A stretch of 5,057 bases of DNA, from positions 1 to 5,057 of the forward strand of contig JANXCK010000033.1 of the NCBI GenBank assembly GCA_025060055.1, written 5' to 3'. The notes below the pieces were generated by a model. The model made no database searches. It was not told the origin of the DNA and was given only the letters and a program-made list of their open reading frames with translations. Positions 1-5,057 of this stretch are shown piece by piece. Every line of letters starts with the position of its first letter. The first letter of the stretch is position 1. A program made the position numbers and the translations under genes. The stretch comes from Fimbriimonadales bacterium. Its GTDB lineage: Bacteria; Armatimonadota; Fimbriimonadia; Fimbriimonadales; GBS-DC.

Positions 1-432
1 GAGGCGGGCGATGTGATTCAGGCGATGAAAGCGGGCATCATCGAAATCGCGGACATCTATGTTATCAACAAAGCCGACCGCGAGGGCGCTGCGCGCATGC
101 GCCTTGACCTGCGCAACGCGCTCGAACTCGGCGGCAAACCGAAAGGGTGGAACCCGCCGATTACGCTCACCGAAGCAGTTCACGGCAAGGGCGTCGACGA
201 GCTGGTCGAGTTCATCGAGGAACATAAGCAATATCAGCAACAGTCGAGCGGGTGGCAGGCGCGCCGCTTACAGCAGCTGGAATGGGAGCTACAATCGCTG
301 ATTCACGACGCGCTGGAGCAACAGGCGCGTGGTGTCGCCCGTCAGCTCTTCAGCCTCGAAGCGCTCCAGGCGGCGCTGCAGGGCGCCGAGAACCCGTTTC
401 CCAAAATCAGGCAGTGGAGCGAGAGCGGATGA
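1..432 (+). CDS. meaB: MeaB/ArgK-family GTPase, C-terminal part (5' end outside window)
   Basis: This is the last 143 residues of a G3E-class P-loop GTPase of the MeaB/ArgK family, which loads and protects B12-dependent acyl-CoA mutases such as methylmalonyl-CoA mutase in the cytoplasm. The frame is open from base 1, so the gene begins upstream; the GTG at 13 is internal. Visible are the family stretch GDVIQAMKAGIIEIAD (fragment residues 3-18) and the guanine-specificity motif NKAD (23-26). A PPI(T)LTEAVHGKGVDEL-like segment follows, then a charged, Gln-rich helical C-terminus that in this family forms the dimer arm. The Walker A, switch and Mg-binding motifs lie outside the window. Complete members have about 320-330 residues, so a little less than half is seen. 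The stop overlaps the ldcA start (ATGA). No mutase gene is visible here. Family assignment is firm; the mutase partner (methylmalonyl-, isobutyryl- or ethylmalonyl-CoA mutase) cannot be told. Confidence 0.93.
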   Translation, partial: EAGDVIQAMKAGIIEIADIYVINKADREGAARMRLDLRNALELGGKPKGWNPPITLTEAVHGKGVDELVEFIEEHKQYQQQSSGWQARRLQQLEWELQSLIHDALEQQARGVARQLFSLEALQAALQGAENPFPKIRQWSESG

Positions 433-1370
433 ACCTTCTCAAGCCGAAGGCGATTGAGCCGGGTGCGCGTCTGGGCGTTGTGTCGCCTTCCAGTCCGATA
501 AACGCGGACGAGTTGGAAAAAGGGCTTGCCCCGTTTTATCAGCGTGGCTACCAGATTGTGCTGGGTGAACACGCCTTGGCACGGCGAGGCTACTTGGCGG
601 GCACGGATGAGCAGCGTGCCCGCGACCTGATGGCGATGTTCGCCCGCGAGGATATCGACGCCGTATTGTGTGCGCGCGGCGGCTACGGCGCAGCACGCCT
701 AATACCCTACATAGACCCTGCGGTGTTCCGCAACCACCCGAAGCTGCTCATTGGCTACAGCGACATCACCGTACTGCACTTGTGGCTGCAGCGGCATGTG
801 GGCTTGGTCAGTTTGTATGCGCCAATGCCCATCACGATGACTCGCCGCATACCAGAGCATGCGATGGCGGTGTTTTGGCGTGCGCTGGAGGTTCCTGAAC
901 CGCTGGGCGAGTTGCCGCCGTGGGATGCCTCCTATCGCACGATTGTGGCGGGCAAGGCACAGGGGCGAATCACGGGCGGCTGCCTGTGCCTTGTTGCCGA
1001 CTCTATCGGCACGCCCTACGAAATCGAGACGCGCAATGCCATCGTCGTCCTTGAGGATGTCGAGGAGCCACCCTACCGACTGGACGCAATGCTGAACCAC
1101 CTCAAGCTCGCAGGCAAGTGGGAAGGCTGTAGAGGTATTGCGTTCAGCGAAGACACCCGCTGGGAACAGCGCGTCAAAGCGGAAGAGCCGACCCTCACGC
1201 CCGACGAGGTTCTCGACGACTACTTTGGCAGCCTACCGCAGCCTTCGATGGCAGGGTTCCCCTTCGGGCACATCCACGACCCGCTCACCCTGCCCTACGG
1301 GGTGCTGGCAGAGCTGGATTCCGAACGGGGCAAACTCACCATCTTGGAGTCCGCAACAGTACCGCGCTGA
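429..1370 (+). CDS. ldcA: LD-carboxypeptidase, peptidase family S66 (LdcA/MccF-like)
   Basis: A 313-residue serine peptidase of family S66. The characterised role is cytoplasmic cleavage of the terminal D-Ala from L,D-linked murein tetrapeptides during peptidoglycan recycling; MccF relatives instead cleave microcin C-type peptide conjugates. The N-terminal PGARLGVVSPSSP (residues 11-23) and the RGYLAGTDEQRARDL and CARGGYGAARL blocks (53-67, 81-91) are typical. The expected catalytic triad is present: nucleophile Ser111 in GYSD, Glu209 in VLED, and His281 in FPFGHIHDPLTLPYG. The spacings resemble those of known LdcA enzymes, and length is normal. No signal peptide or membrane segment is seen, which fits a cytoplasmic enzyme. 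The ATG at 429 was chosen because it precedes the conserved N-terminus, overlaps the meaB stop by 4 nt, and has GGAG 9 nt upstream (416-419); the frame is open farther upstream but only inside meaB. The murein substrate is inferred from family; an MccF-like role is not excluded. Confidence 0.93.
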   Translation: MNLLKPKAIEPGARLGVVSPSSPINADELEKGLAPFYQRGYQIVLGEHALARRGYLAGTDEQRARDLMAMFAREDIDAVLCARGGYGAARLIPYIDPAVFRNHPKLLIGYSDITVLHLWLQRHVGLVSLYAPMPITMTRRIPEHAMAVFWRALEVPEPLGELPPWDASYRTIVAGKAQGRITGGCLCLVADSIGTPYEIETRNAIVVLEDVEEPPYRLDAMLNHLKLAGKWEGCRGIAFSEDTRWEQRVKAEEPTLTPDEVLDDYFGSLPQPSMAGFPFGHIHDPLTLPYGVLAELDSERGKLTILESATVPR

Positions 1371-1372
1371 GA

Positions 1373-1389
1373 GTAGGTATACTATCTAC
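1373..1389. promoter_or_regulatory. 17-bp imperfect palindrome with TATACT hexamer before rraB-phrB
   Basis: The sequence GTAGGTATACTATCTAC forms two 7-base arms around the centre TAC. Six pairs are Watson-Crick and one (1377/1385) is G-T. It fills most of the 31-nt gap between ldcA and rraB and contains TATACT (1378-1383), close to the bacterial -10 consensus. No good -35 hexamer lies at the usual distance; TTGGAG at 1344-1349 is 28 bp away. A start about 7 nt after the hexamer would fall on the ribosome binding site, leaving almost no leader. It could be an operator, a weak promoter, a small mRNA hairpin, or chance. Confidence 0.3.
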
Positions 1390-1395
1390 AGGGGG
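1390..1395 (+). promoter_or_regulatory. Ribosome binding site of the RraB-domain gene
   Basis: AGGGGG lies 6 nt before the ATG at 1402. This selects 1402 as the start, over the out-of-frame ATG at 1398 and over the upstream open frame, which only runs inside ldcA. Confidence 0.65.
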
Positions 1396-1401
1396 TCATG
1401 C

Positions 1402-1713
1402 ATGCGAGCAGACGACTGGATGGCGTTGCAGTGTGTGCTGGATGCGGGGGTTAGCCCCGATGCGGTATGTCCCTTCGAGCATTTCCTGTATTTCGAGGAC
1501 GAGCGTCTGGCGGGCTTGGCGGCGCTGGCGTTGCAAGAGGCAGGCTATCAGGCAGAAGCCGCCCCCGCACTGGACGGCAACTGGGCTGTTGTTGTGTACG
1601 CCTATCACCGTCCAAACGCCTCTGAACTGGAGCGACGAATTGAGTTTCTGGAAGGCGTGGCGGAAGCGTTCGGCGGCGAGTACGACGGCTGGGGCGTGCC
1701 CGTGAAACGCTGA
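1402..1713 (+). CDS. rraB: RraB-domain protein (regulator of RNase E activity B-like)
   Basis: A 103-residue protein that I match by eye to the RraB family (Pfam RraB). E. coli RraB binds RNase E and lowers mRNA degradation in the cytoplasm. The shared pattern runs through the whole chain: an N-terminal helix ending in LDAGVSPDA (13-21), FEHFLYFEDERLAGLAAL (25-42, compare EHHLSADDLETLEKAA in E. coli), EAGYQAEAAP (46-55), a DGNWAVVVYAY strand (58-68), a helix with ELERRIEFL (75-83), and the hallmark EYDGWG (93-98). It stops just after this motif, so the acidic C-terminal tail of the E. coli protein (about 138 residues) is absent. No signal peptide or membrane segment is seen. Its stop overlaps the phrB start (TGATG), so the two are probably translationally coupled. 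The fold is well supported; RNase E inhibition is inferred from a distant homologue and may not hold here. Confidence 0.8.
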   Translation: MRADDWMALQCVLDAGVSPDAVCPFEHFLYFEDERLAGLAALALQEAGYQAEAAPALDGNWAVVVYAYHRPNASELERRIEFLEGVAEAFGGEYDGWGVPVKR

Positions 1714-3245
1714 TGCGCAACCTCGTGTTGATTCTGGGCGACCAGTTAGACCGCCACTCCGCTGCGCTGGACGGGTTTGACCCCGCTTGCGACGCTGTGT
1801 GGATGGCGGAAGTCGCTGAAGAGGCGACCCATGTGTGGAGCCACAAGGCGCGGATTGCGATTTTTCTGAGCGCGATGCGCCACTACCGCGATTGGCTGCG
1901 TGCTAAAGGCTACCCCGTGCTGTACCACGCCTTAGATGACCCCGAAAATCAGGGCAGCTTCGCCAGCGAACTCACCCGCGCCGTGCGCCAACACCAACCC
2001 CAGAAATTGATTGTGGTGGAGCCTGGCGAGTGGCGCGTGCTGCAGAGCCTCAAACGAACTGCGCAACAACTGGGCGTCCCCCTCGAAATCCGTCCCGACC
2101 GCCACTTTCTAATCAGCGTGGACGAGTTCAGACGCCACGCGTCAGGGCGTAAACAACTACGCTTGGAGTTTTTCTACCGCGAAATGCGCCAGCGCACTGG
2201 GATCTTGATGGAGGGTGCGCAGCCTGTGGGCGGCGCGTGGAACTTCGACGCTGCGAACCGCCGCGCCTTCGGCAAGCAAGGACCAGGGTTAGTGCCCCCG
2301 CCCGTGCGCTTCGCGCCCGATGCGACGACGCAAGAGGTTATCCGCCTTGTGGAAACACGCTTTCCCAACCACCCTGGTAGCCTGCGCGAGTTCGACTGGG
2401 CAGTGACGCCTGAACAGGCAATCCAAGCGTTAGACGATTTCATCGAGAACCGCCTGCCGCTGTTCGGTCCCTATCAGGACGCGATGTGGACGGGCGAGCC
2501 GTATCTGTATCACTCGCGCCTCTCGTCTGCGATGAACCTGAAGCTTTTAGACCCGCGCCTTGCGATTGCGAAGGCAGTGGACGCCTATCGTCAAAAGCAC
2601 GCGCCGTTGCAGAGCGTGGAGGGCTTCGTGCGCCAGATTCTGGGCTGGCGCGAATACATCCGCGGGATCTACTGGCTGTTTATGCCAGAATACTTAGAGC
2701 GGAATGCGCTCAACGCTACAGCGAACCTGCCCGACTTTTATTGGACAGGCGAGACCGAGATGAACTGCCTGCGCGAAGTAGTTGGGCAGACGCTGCGCTA
2801 CGGGTTCGCGCACCACATCCAACGCCTGATGATTACGGGGCTGTACGCGCTGCTGTTGGGCGTGCAACCCAAGCAGGTGCATGCGTGGTACTTAGCGATT
2901 TATGTGGACGCGGTAGAGTGGGTGGAGCTGCCGAATGTGTACGGGATGTCGCAGTTTGCCGATGGTGGGCTAATGGCGTCCAAGCCGTATGTCGCCAGTG
3001 GCAAGTACATCCAGCGGATGAGCAACTACTGCGCGAACTGTCGGTTCAAGCCTGAGAAAGCCGTCGGTGCGGACGCCTGCCCGTTCACCACGCTATATTG
3101 GCACTTCCTGATGCGCCATGAACCCGCATTTGAGAACCACCCGCGCTTAGGGCAGCAGATTCGCAACCTGCGTCGCCTCAGCGAGGCAGACCGCGCAGCA
3201 ATTCGCAAGCAGGCGCAGGAGTTGATTAATCAAGCCACTTCTTGA
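1713..3245 (+). CDS. phrB: FeS-containing cryptochrome/(6-4) photolyase (PhrB/CryB type)
   Basis: A 510-residue flavoprotein of the FeS-BCP class (Pfam DPRP plus the FAD-binding photolyase domain), which repairs UV (6-4) photoproducts using blue light. The N-terminal Rossmann-like antenna domain starts with LVLILGDQL (4-12) and includes VVEPGEWRVLQ (101-111) and the family mark GGAWNFDAANR (173-183). The helical FAD domain covers about 230-500. Four cysteines, Cys352, Cys440, Cys443 and Cys456, match the [4Fe-4S] ligands of Agrobacterium PhrB (350, 438, 441, 454) with a constant offset of two. The active-site His367-His368 pair corresponds to PhrB His365/366, and Trp344, Trp392 and Tyr393 to its electron-transfer residues. 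Length is normal and no key residue is missing. In this family the antenna is usually dimethyl-ribityllumazine. The start is set by TGATG coupling to rraB; only a weak purine stretch lies upstream. Its 3' end overlaps the convergent waaA gene. Specificity for (6-4) lesions is inferred from the histidines; a photoreceptor (CryB-like) role is also possible. Confidence 0.95.
   Translation: MRNLVLILGDQLDRHSAALDGFDPACDAVWMAEVAEEATHVWSHKARIAIFLSAMRHYRDWLRAKGYPVLYHALDDPENQGSFASELTRAVRQHQPQKLIVVEPGEWRVLQSLKRTAQQLGVPLEIRPDRHFLISVDEFRRHASGRKQLRLEFFYREMRQRTGILMEGAQPVGGAWNFDAANRRAFGKQGPGLVPPPVRFAPDATTQEVIRLVETRFPNHPGSLREFDWAVTPEQAIQALDDFIENRLPLFGPYQDAMWTGEPYLYHSRLSSAMNLKLLDPRLAIAKAVDAYRQKHAPLQSVEGFVRQILGWREYIRGIYWLFMPEYLERNALNATANLPDFYWTGETEMNCLREVVGQTLRYGFAHHIQRLMITGLYALLLGVQPKQVHAWYLAIYVDAVEWVELPNVYGMSQFADGGLMASKPYVASGKYIQRMSNYCANCRFKPEKAVGADACPFTTLYWHFLMRHEPAFENHPRLGQQIRNLRRLSEADRAAIRKQAQELINQATS
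3226..3245. other. 20-bp tail-to-tail overlap of phrB and waaA
   Basis: The phrB stop TGA is at 3243-3245 on the plus strand. The waaA stop TAA is at 3228-3226 on the minus strand, so the last codons of each gene are encoded opposite the other. A small inverted repeat, TCAAG (3230-3234) and CTTGA (3241-3245) with a 6-nt loop, lies in the overlap. It is too short, and lacks a T-run, for a convincing terminator. Confidence 0.9.
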
Positions 3246-4503
3246 CCTGCTCCATGCACCGTTGTGCTGCGCCTTGATGTCTCTGCACGAGTTCCGACGC
3301 CTGACGCGCGATTTGCTCGCGCAGCTTGGGTTCGTGGAGCAGGCGCAGGATGCCTTCTGCCAGCTCGGTGGCTGTTTGCACCTCGAAGCCGACCCCCGCT
3401 GCCCGCGCCAGCTGCGCGATGTCGCGGAAGTTGTGCGTATGGGGTCCGAAAAACACGGGTTTACCGTGCGCCAGCGGCTGGAACAGGTTCTGCCCGCCCA
3501 GCGGGGCGAACGCGCCGCCGACGACGGCTACATCGGCGACGCTGTAAAGGCTCGCCAACTCGCCAAAAGTGTCCACAATCACCACTTGGGCGTGCTGCCC
3601 ATCGGCTAAAGGCAGCTGGCTGCGGCGGTAGGTTTGCAACCCGCGCGCTTGTAGCAGGCGTTCCACCTCCGCAACGCGCTCCAAGTGGCGCGGCGCCAGC
3701 ACCAAGCAAGTCTCAGGCAGCGAGCGCAACACCTGCTGGTAGGCATTGGCGATCAGGTGTTCCTCGTCTGCGGTGCGCGTGCTACCCACGACAATCACGG
3801 GCGCGTGCGTTGGCAGCGAGAGGGTCGCACGCCACTCGCTGGCGCTTCGGTCTAACGCGCCGAGCGCTTGGTCGAACTTGGTGTTGCCGCACACCTCAAT
3901 CCGCGCAGGCGACGCGCCCAACGCCATAAAGCGCGCGGCGTCGGTCGGCGACTGCGCACAGATGAAGTCGACACAGCGCAGCATGTAGGCATAAACGGAG
4001 CGCGATTTGGGGGCACGCTGCGCGGTGCGGTCGCTGATACGCCCGTTCAGAATCAGCACGCGCCCGCCCCGATGCCTCTGCTCCGCAAGCAGGTTGAGCC
4101 ACAGCTCGCTCTCGAACAGGATGAGCAGGCGCGGCTGCACACGGCGCAGCACACGCCGTACCGCAAACGGCAAATCCAGCGGGAAGTAGATGAAGTAATC
4201 CACATCGTCGCGCAGCGCGCTCTGCGCCGTTTGCTGTCCTGTGGGCGTGGTGGTACTGAACACGAGTTCGTATTCGGGTAGCTCTCGGCGCAGGAGTTTG
4301 ACCACCGGCTGAGCAGCAAGGGTCTCACCGACCGAGACGCAGTGGATCCAGAGGCGTGGCTTGGTGGCGGGAGGGGGGATGGGCACGAAGCCGAACCGCT
4401 CGCGCCAGCGGTTGCGCCACGAGCCAGCCACGATACGCGCCACCACATAGCTGCCCCACAAGGGCGCGCTTATCAGCAAGAGCAGGTTATACGCAAAGCG
4501 CAT
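3226..4503 (-). CDS. waaA: 3-deoxy-D-manno-octulosonic acid (Kdo) transferase, GT30
   Basis: A 425-residue GT-B glycosyltransferase, the same length as E. coli WaaA. It transfers Kdo from CMP-Kdo to lipid A precursor at the cytoplasmic face of the inner membrane. A hydrophobic N-terminal anchor (about residues 4-24) is followed by HCVSVGETLAAQPV (54-67), with the expected catalytic base Glu60. Next come STTTPTGQQTA (83-93), YFPLDLP (106-112), ILFESELWLNL (128-138) and LILNGRISDRT (150-160). The C-terminal domain has GNTKFDQ (206-212), VVGSTRTADEEHL (238-250), LAPRHLERV (269-277), and GGAFAPLGGQN followed by FGPHTHNFRDI (329-339, 352-362). In the last block the family NPLEPA-like segment reads NLFQPL, so the usual Glu is Gln342 (codon CAG at 3480-3478). 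The ATG at 4503 is chosen because it overlaps the upstream stop (TGATG); GTG at 4506 would add one Met. Whether it adds one Kdo or several cannot be read from sequence. Confidence 0.96.
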   Translation of the reverse strand: MRFAYNLLLLISAPLWGSYVVARIVAGSWRNRWRERFGFVPIPPPATKPRLWIHCVSVGETLAAQPVVKLLRRELPEYELVFSTTTPTGQQTAQSALRDDVDYFIYFPLDLPFAVRRVLRRVQPRLLILFESELWLNLLAEQRHRGGRVLILNGRISDRTAQRAPKSRSVYAYMLRCVDFICAQSPTDAARFMALGASPARIEVCGNTKFDQALGALDRSASEWRATLSLPTHAPVIVVGSTRTADEEHLIANAYQQVLRSLPETCLVLAPRHLERVAEVERLLQARGLQTYRRSQLPLADGQHAQVVIVDTFGELASLYSVADVAVVGGAFAPLGGQNLFQPLAHGKPVFFGPHTHNFRDIAQLARAAGVGFEVQTATELAEGILRLLHEPKLREQIARQASELVQRHQGAAQRCMEQVKKWLD

Positions 4504-5057
4504 CACGGCTTCGTCCCCCGCACGAGAGCTTCGGCACGCGCTTCTAAAGCATTAATTGCCTGCTCCAACTGCTCGGCGAGGTGGGCAAACTCGTCTTTGT
4601 CGGCAGCTTCGGGCACCCACACGGGTTGCCCAATCAGGAACGCTCCACGCGCAAACGGTAATGGAATCAGATACCGATCCCAAGTGGGCAGCAGGATGCG
4701 CGGATACGCGCTCACCCCAGCAGGGTAGATGGGCACGCCCGCTTTCTGAGCAATCAACAGTGCGCCTGGCTGAAACTTGCCGCTGGGACCGCGCGGTCCG
4801 TCGGGTGTGAACGCCAAAATCGCGCCCTGTTTGACCGCGCGTGCCGCCTCCAGCGCCGCGCGTACCCCACCACGACTGGTCGAGCCACGCAGCGTGCGAA
4901 ACCCAAATCGCGTGAAAATCTCGTTTTGAATCTCGCCGTCGCGCGAGAGTGAGATCAGTGCCAGCATCCCCATGCCTTTCATGAAGTTCGCGGGAATGAG
5001 CGTGCGTCCGTGCCAAGAGACCATCACGGCGCCTGTGCCCGCTTGCCGATGGCGTTC
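4503..5057 (-). CDS. DUF374-type lysophospholipid acyltransferase-like protein, 5' end outside window
   Basis: The C-terminal 184 residues of a membrane-associated acyltransferase-like protein of the LPLAT DUF374 subgroup. The frame is open to the window edge, and the residues before the first ATG (5024) and GTG (5027) continue the conserved AVMVSWHGR strand. Both codons are therefore internal, and perhaps 30-60 residues with the usual N-terminal hydrophobic helix lie beyond the edge. Seen in order are WHGR (15-18), SLSRDGEIQ (37-44), LRGSTSRGGVRAAL (57-69), FTPDGPRGPSG (83-93), GVPIYPAGVSA (107-117) and SWD-like PTWDRYLIPLPF (124-135). These are the acyltransferase blocks of the subgroup; the C-terminus is a charged helix. 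The stop overlaps waaA (TGATG), so the pair is probably co-translated. Linkage to waaA suggests acylation of lipid A or a related lipid. The substrate is not established for this subgroup, so this is inference. Confidence 0.9.
   Translation of the reverse strand, partial: ERHRQAGTGAVMVSWHGRTLIPANFMKGMGMLALISLSRDGEIQNEIFTRFGFRTLRGSTSRGGVRAALEAARAVKQGAILAFTPDGPRGPSGKFQPGALLIAQKAGVPIYPAGVSAYPRILLPTWDRYLIPLPFARGAFLIGQPVWVPEAADKDEFAHLAEQLEQAINALEARAEALVRGTKP
4514..4519 (-). promoter_or_regulatory. Probable ribosome binding site of waaA
   Basis: On the minus strand GGGGGA lies inside the end of the acyltransferase gene, 10 nt before the ATG at 4503 and 7 nt before the GTG at 4506. The spacing slightly favours GTG, whereas the TGATG junction favours ATG. 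The resulting proteins differ by one residue. Confidence 0.5.

Noticed and set aside
252..428. Upstream extension of the ldcA frame into meaB
   Set aside because: The S66 N-terminus begins at the ATG at 429, and the extra segment is shadow translation of meaB.
1344..1383. Sigma-70 promoter with TTGGAG as -35 and TATACT as -10
   Set aside because: The spacer is 28 bp, far from the usual 16-18, and no extended -10 TG is present.
1138..1401. Upstream extension of the RraB-domain frame into ldcA
   Set aside because: The added residues are Arg/Ser/Thr-rich out-of-frame translation of ldcA, while the ATG at 1402 has a good ribosome binding site and begins the RraB homology.
2486..3055. Plus-strand open frame of 189 codons inside phrB
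   Set aside because: It overlaps the FAD domain of phrB in another frame; phrB has all its family residues and the overlapping product resembles nothing I know.
3230..3245. Hairpin TCAAG/CTTGA as a bidirectional terminator
   Set aside because: The stem is only 5 bp, AT-rich, and without a T-run on either strand.
3264..3929. Long plus-strand open frame (221 codons) opposite waaA
   Set aside because: It is low-complexity Arg/Ala/Pro-rich translation with no recognisable motif, lying wholly antisense to a well-supported gene in GC-rich DNA, where such shadows are common.
3868..4281. Plus-strand open frame of 137 codons opposite waaA
   Set aside because: Antisense shadow with no motif and no ribosome binding site that stands out; WaaA is intact on the other strand.
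4503..5027. Acyltransferase-like gene as a complete 174-residue protein starting at GTG 5027 or ATG 5024
   Set aside because: In-frame sequence continues to the window edge and completes a conserved strand before WHGR; either start would cut the family domain.

Overview
The window is a gene-dense, GC-rich (roughly 60% by eye) bacterial chromosomal segment with six protein genes and almost no intergenic space. Two genes are cut by the window edges. Kdo transferase (waaA) implies a Gram-negative envelope with Kdo-containing lipopolysaccharide. An iron-sulfur (6-4) photolyase implies exposure to sunlight, and the MeaB GTPase implies a B12-dependent acyl-CoA mutase elsewhere in the genome. I cannot fix the phylum. 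The RraB-type protein is far from the E. coli one, so a non-enteric, possibly non-proteobacterial host is likely; Armatimonadota or a similar group is only a guess.

Plus strand, 1-3245: the 3' end of meaB, then ldcA (LD-carboxypeptidase, overlapping meaB through ATGA), then a 31-nt gap, then a small RraB-domain gene, then phrB (FeS-type photolyase, overlapping the rraB stop through TGATG). The gap carries a purine-rich ribosome binding site and a 17-bp imperfect palindrome that contains a TATACT hexamer. The layout reads as one transcription unit or two adjoining ones: meaB-ldcA, then rraB-phrB.

Minus strand, 5057-3226: a 5'-truncated DUF374-type lysophospholipid acyltransferase-like gene followed by waaA, again joined by TGATG. 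Together they look like a lipid A/Kdo assembly unit at the inner membrane. waaA and phrB converge and their 3' ends overlap by 20 bp, so no separate terminator fits between them.

Most of this is recognisable housekeeping. The parts most worth a second look are the tight coupling of a putative RNase E regulator to a (6-4) photolyase, the palindrome in front of that pair, and a Glu-to-Gln change in the conserved C-terminal signature of WaaA. I found no RNA genes, CRISPR arrays, insertion sequences or other mobile elements, and no gene-free stretch longer than 31 nt.
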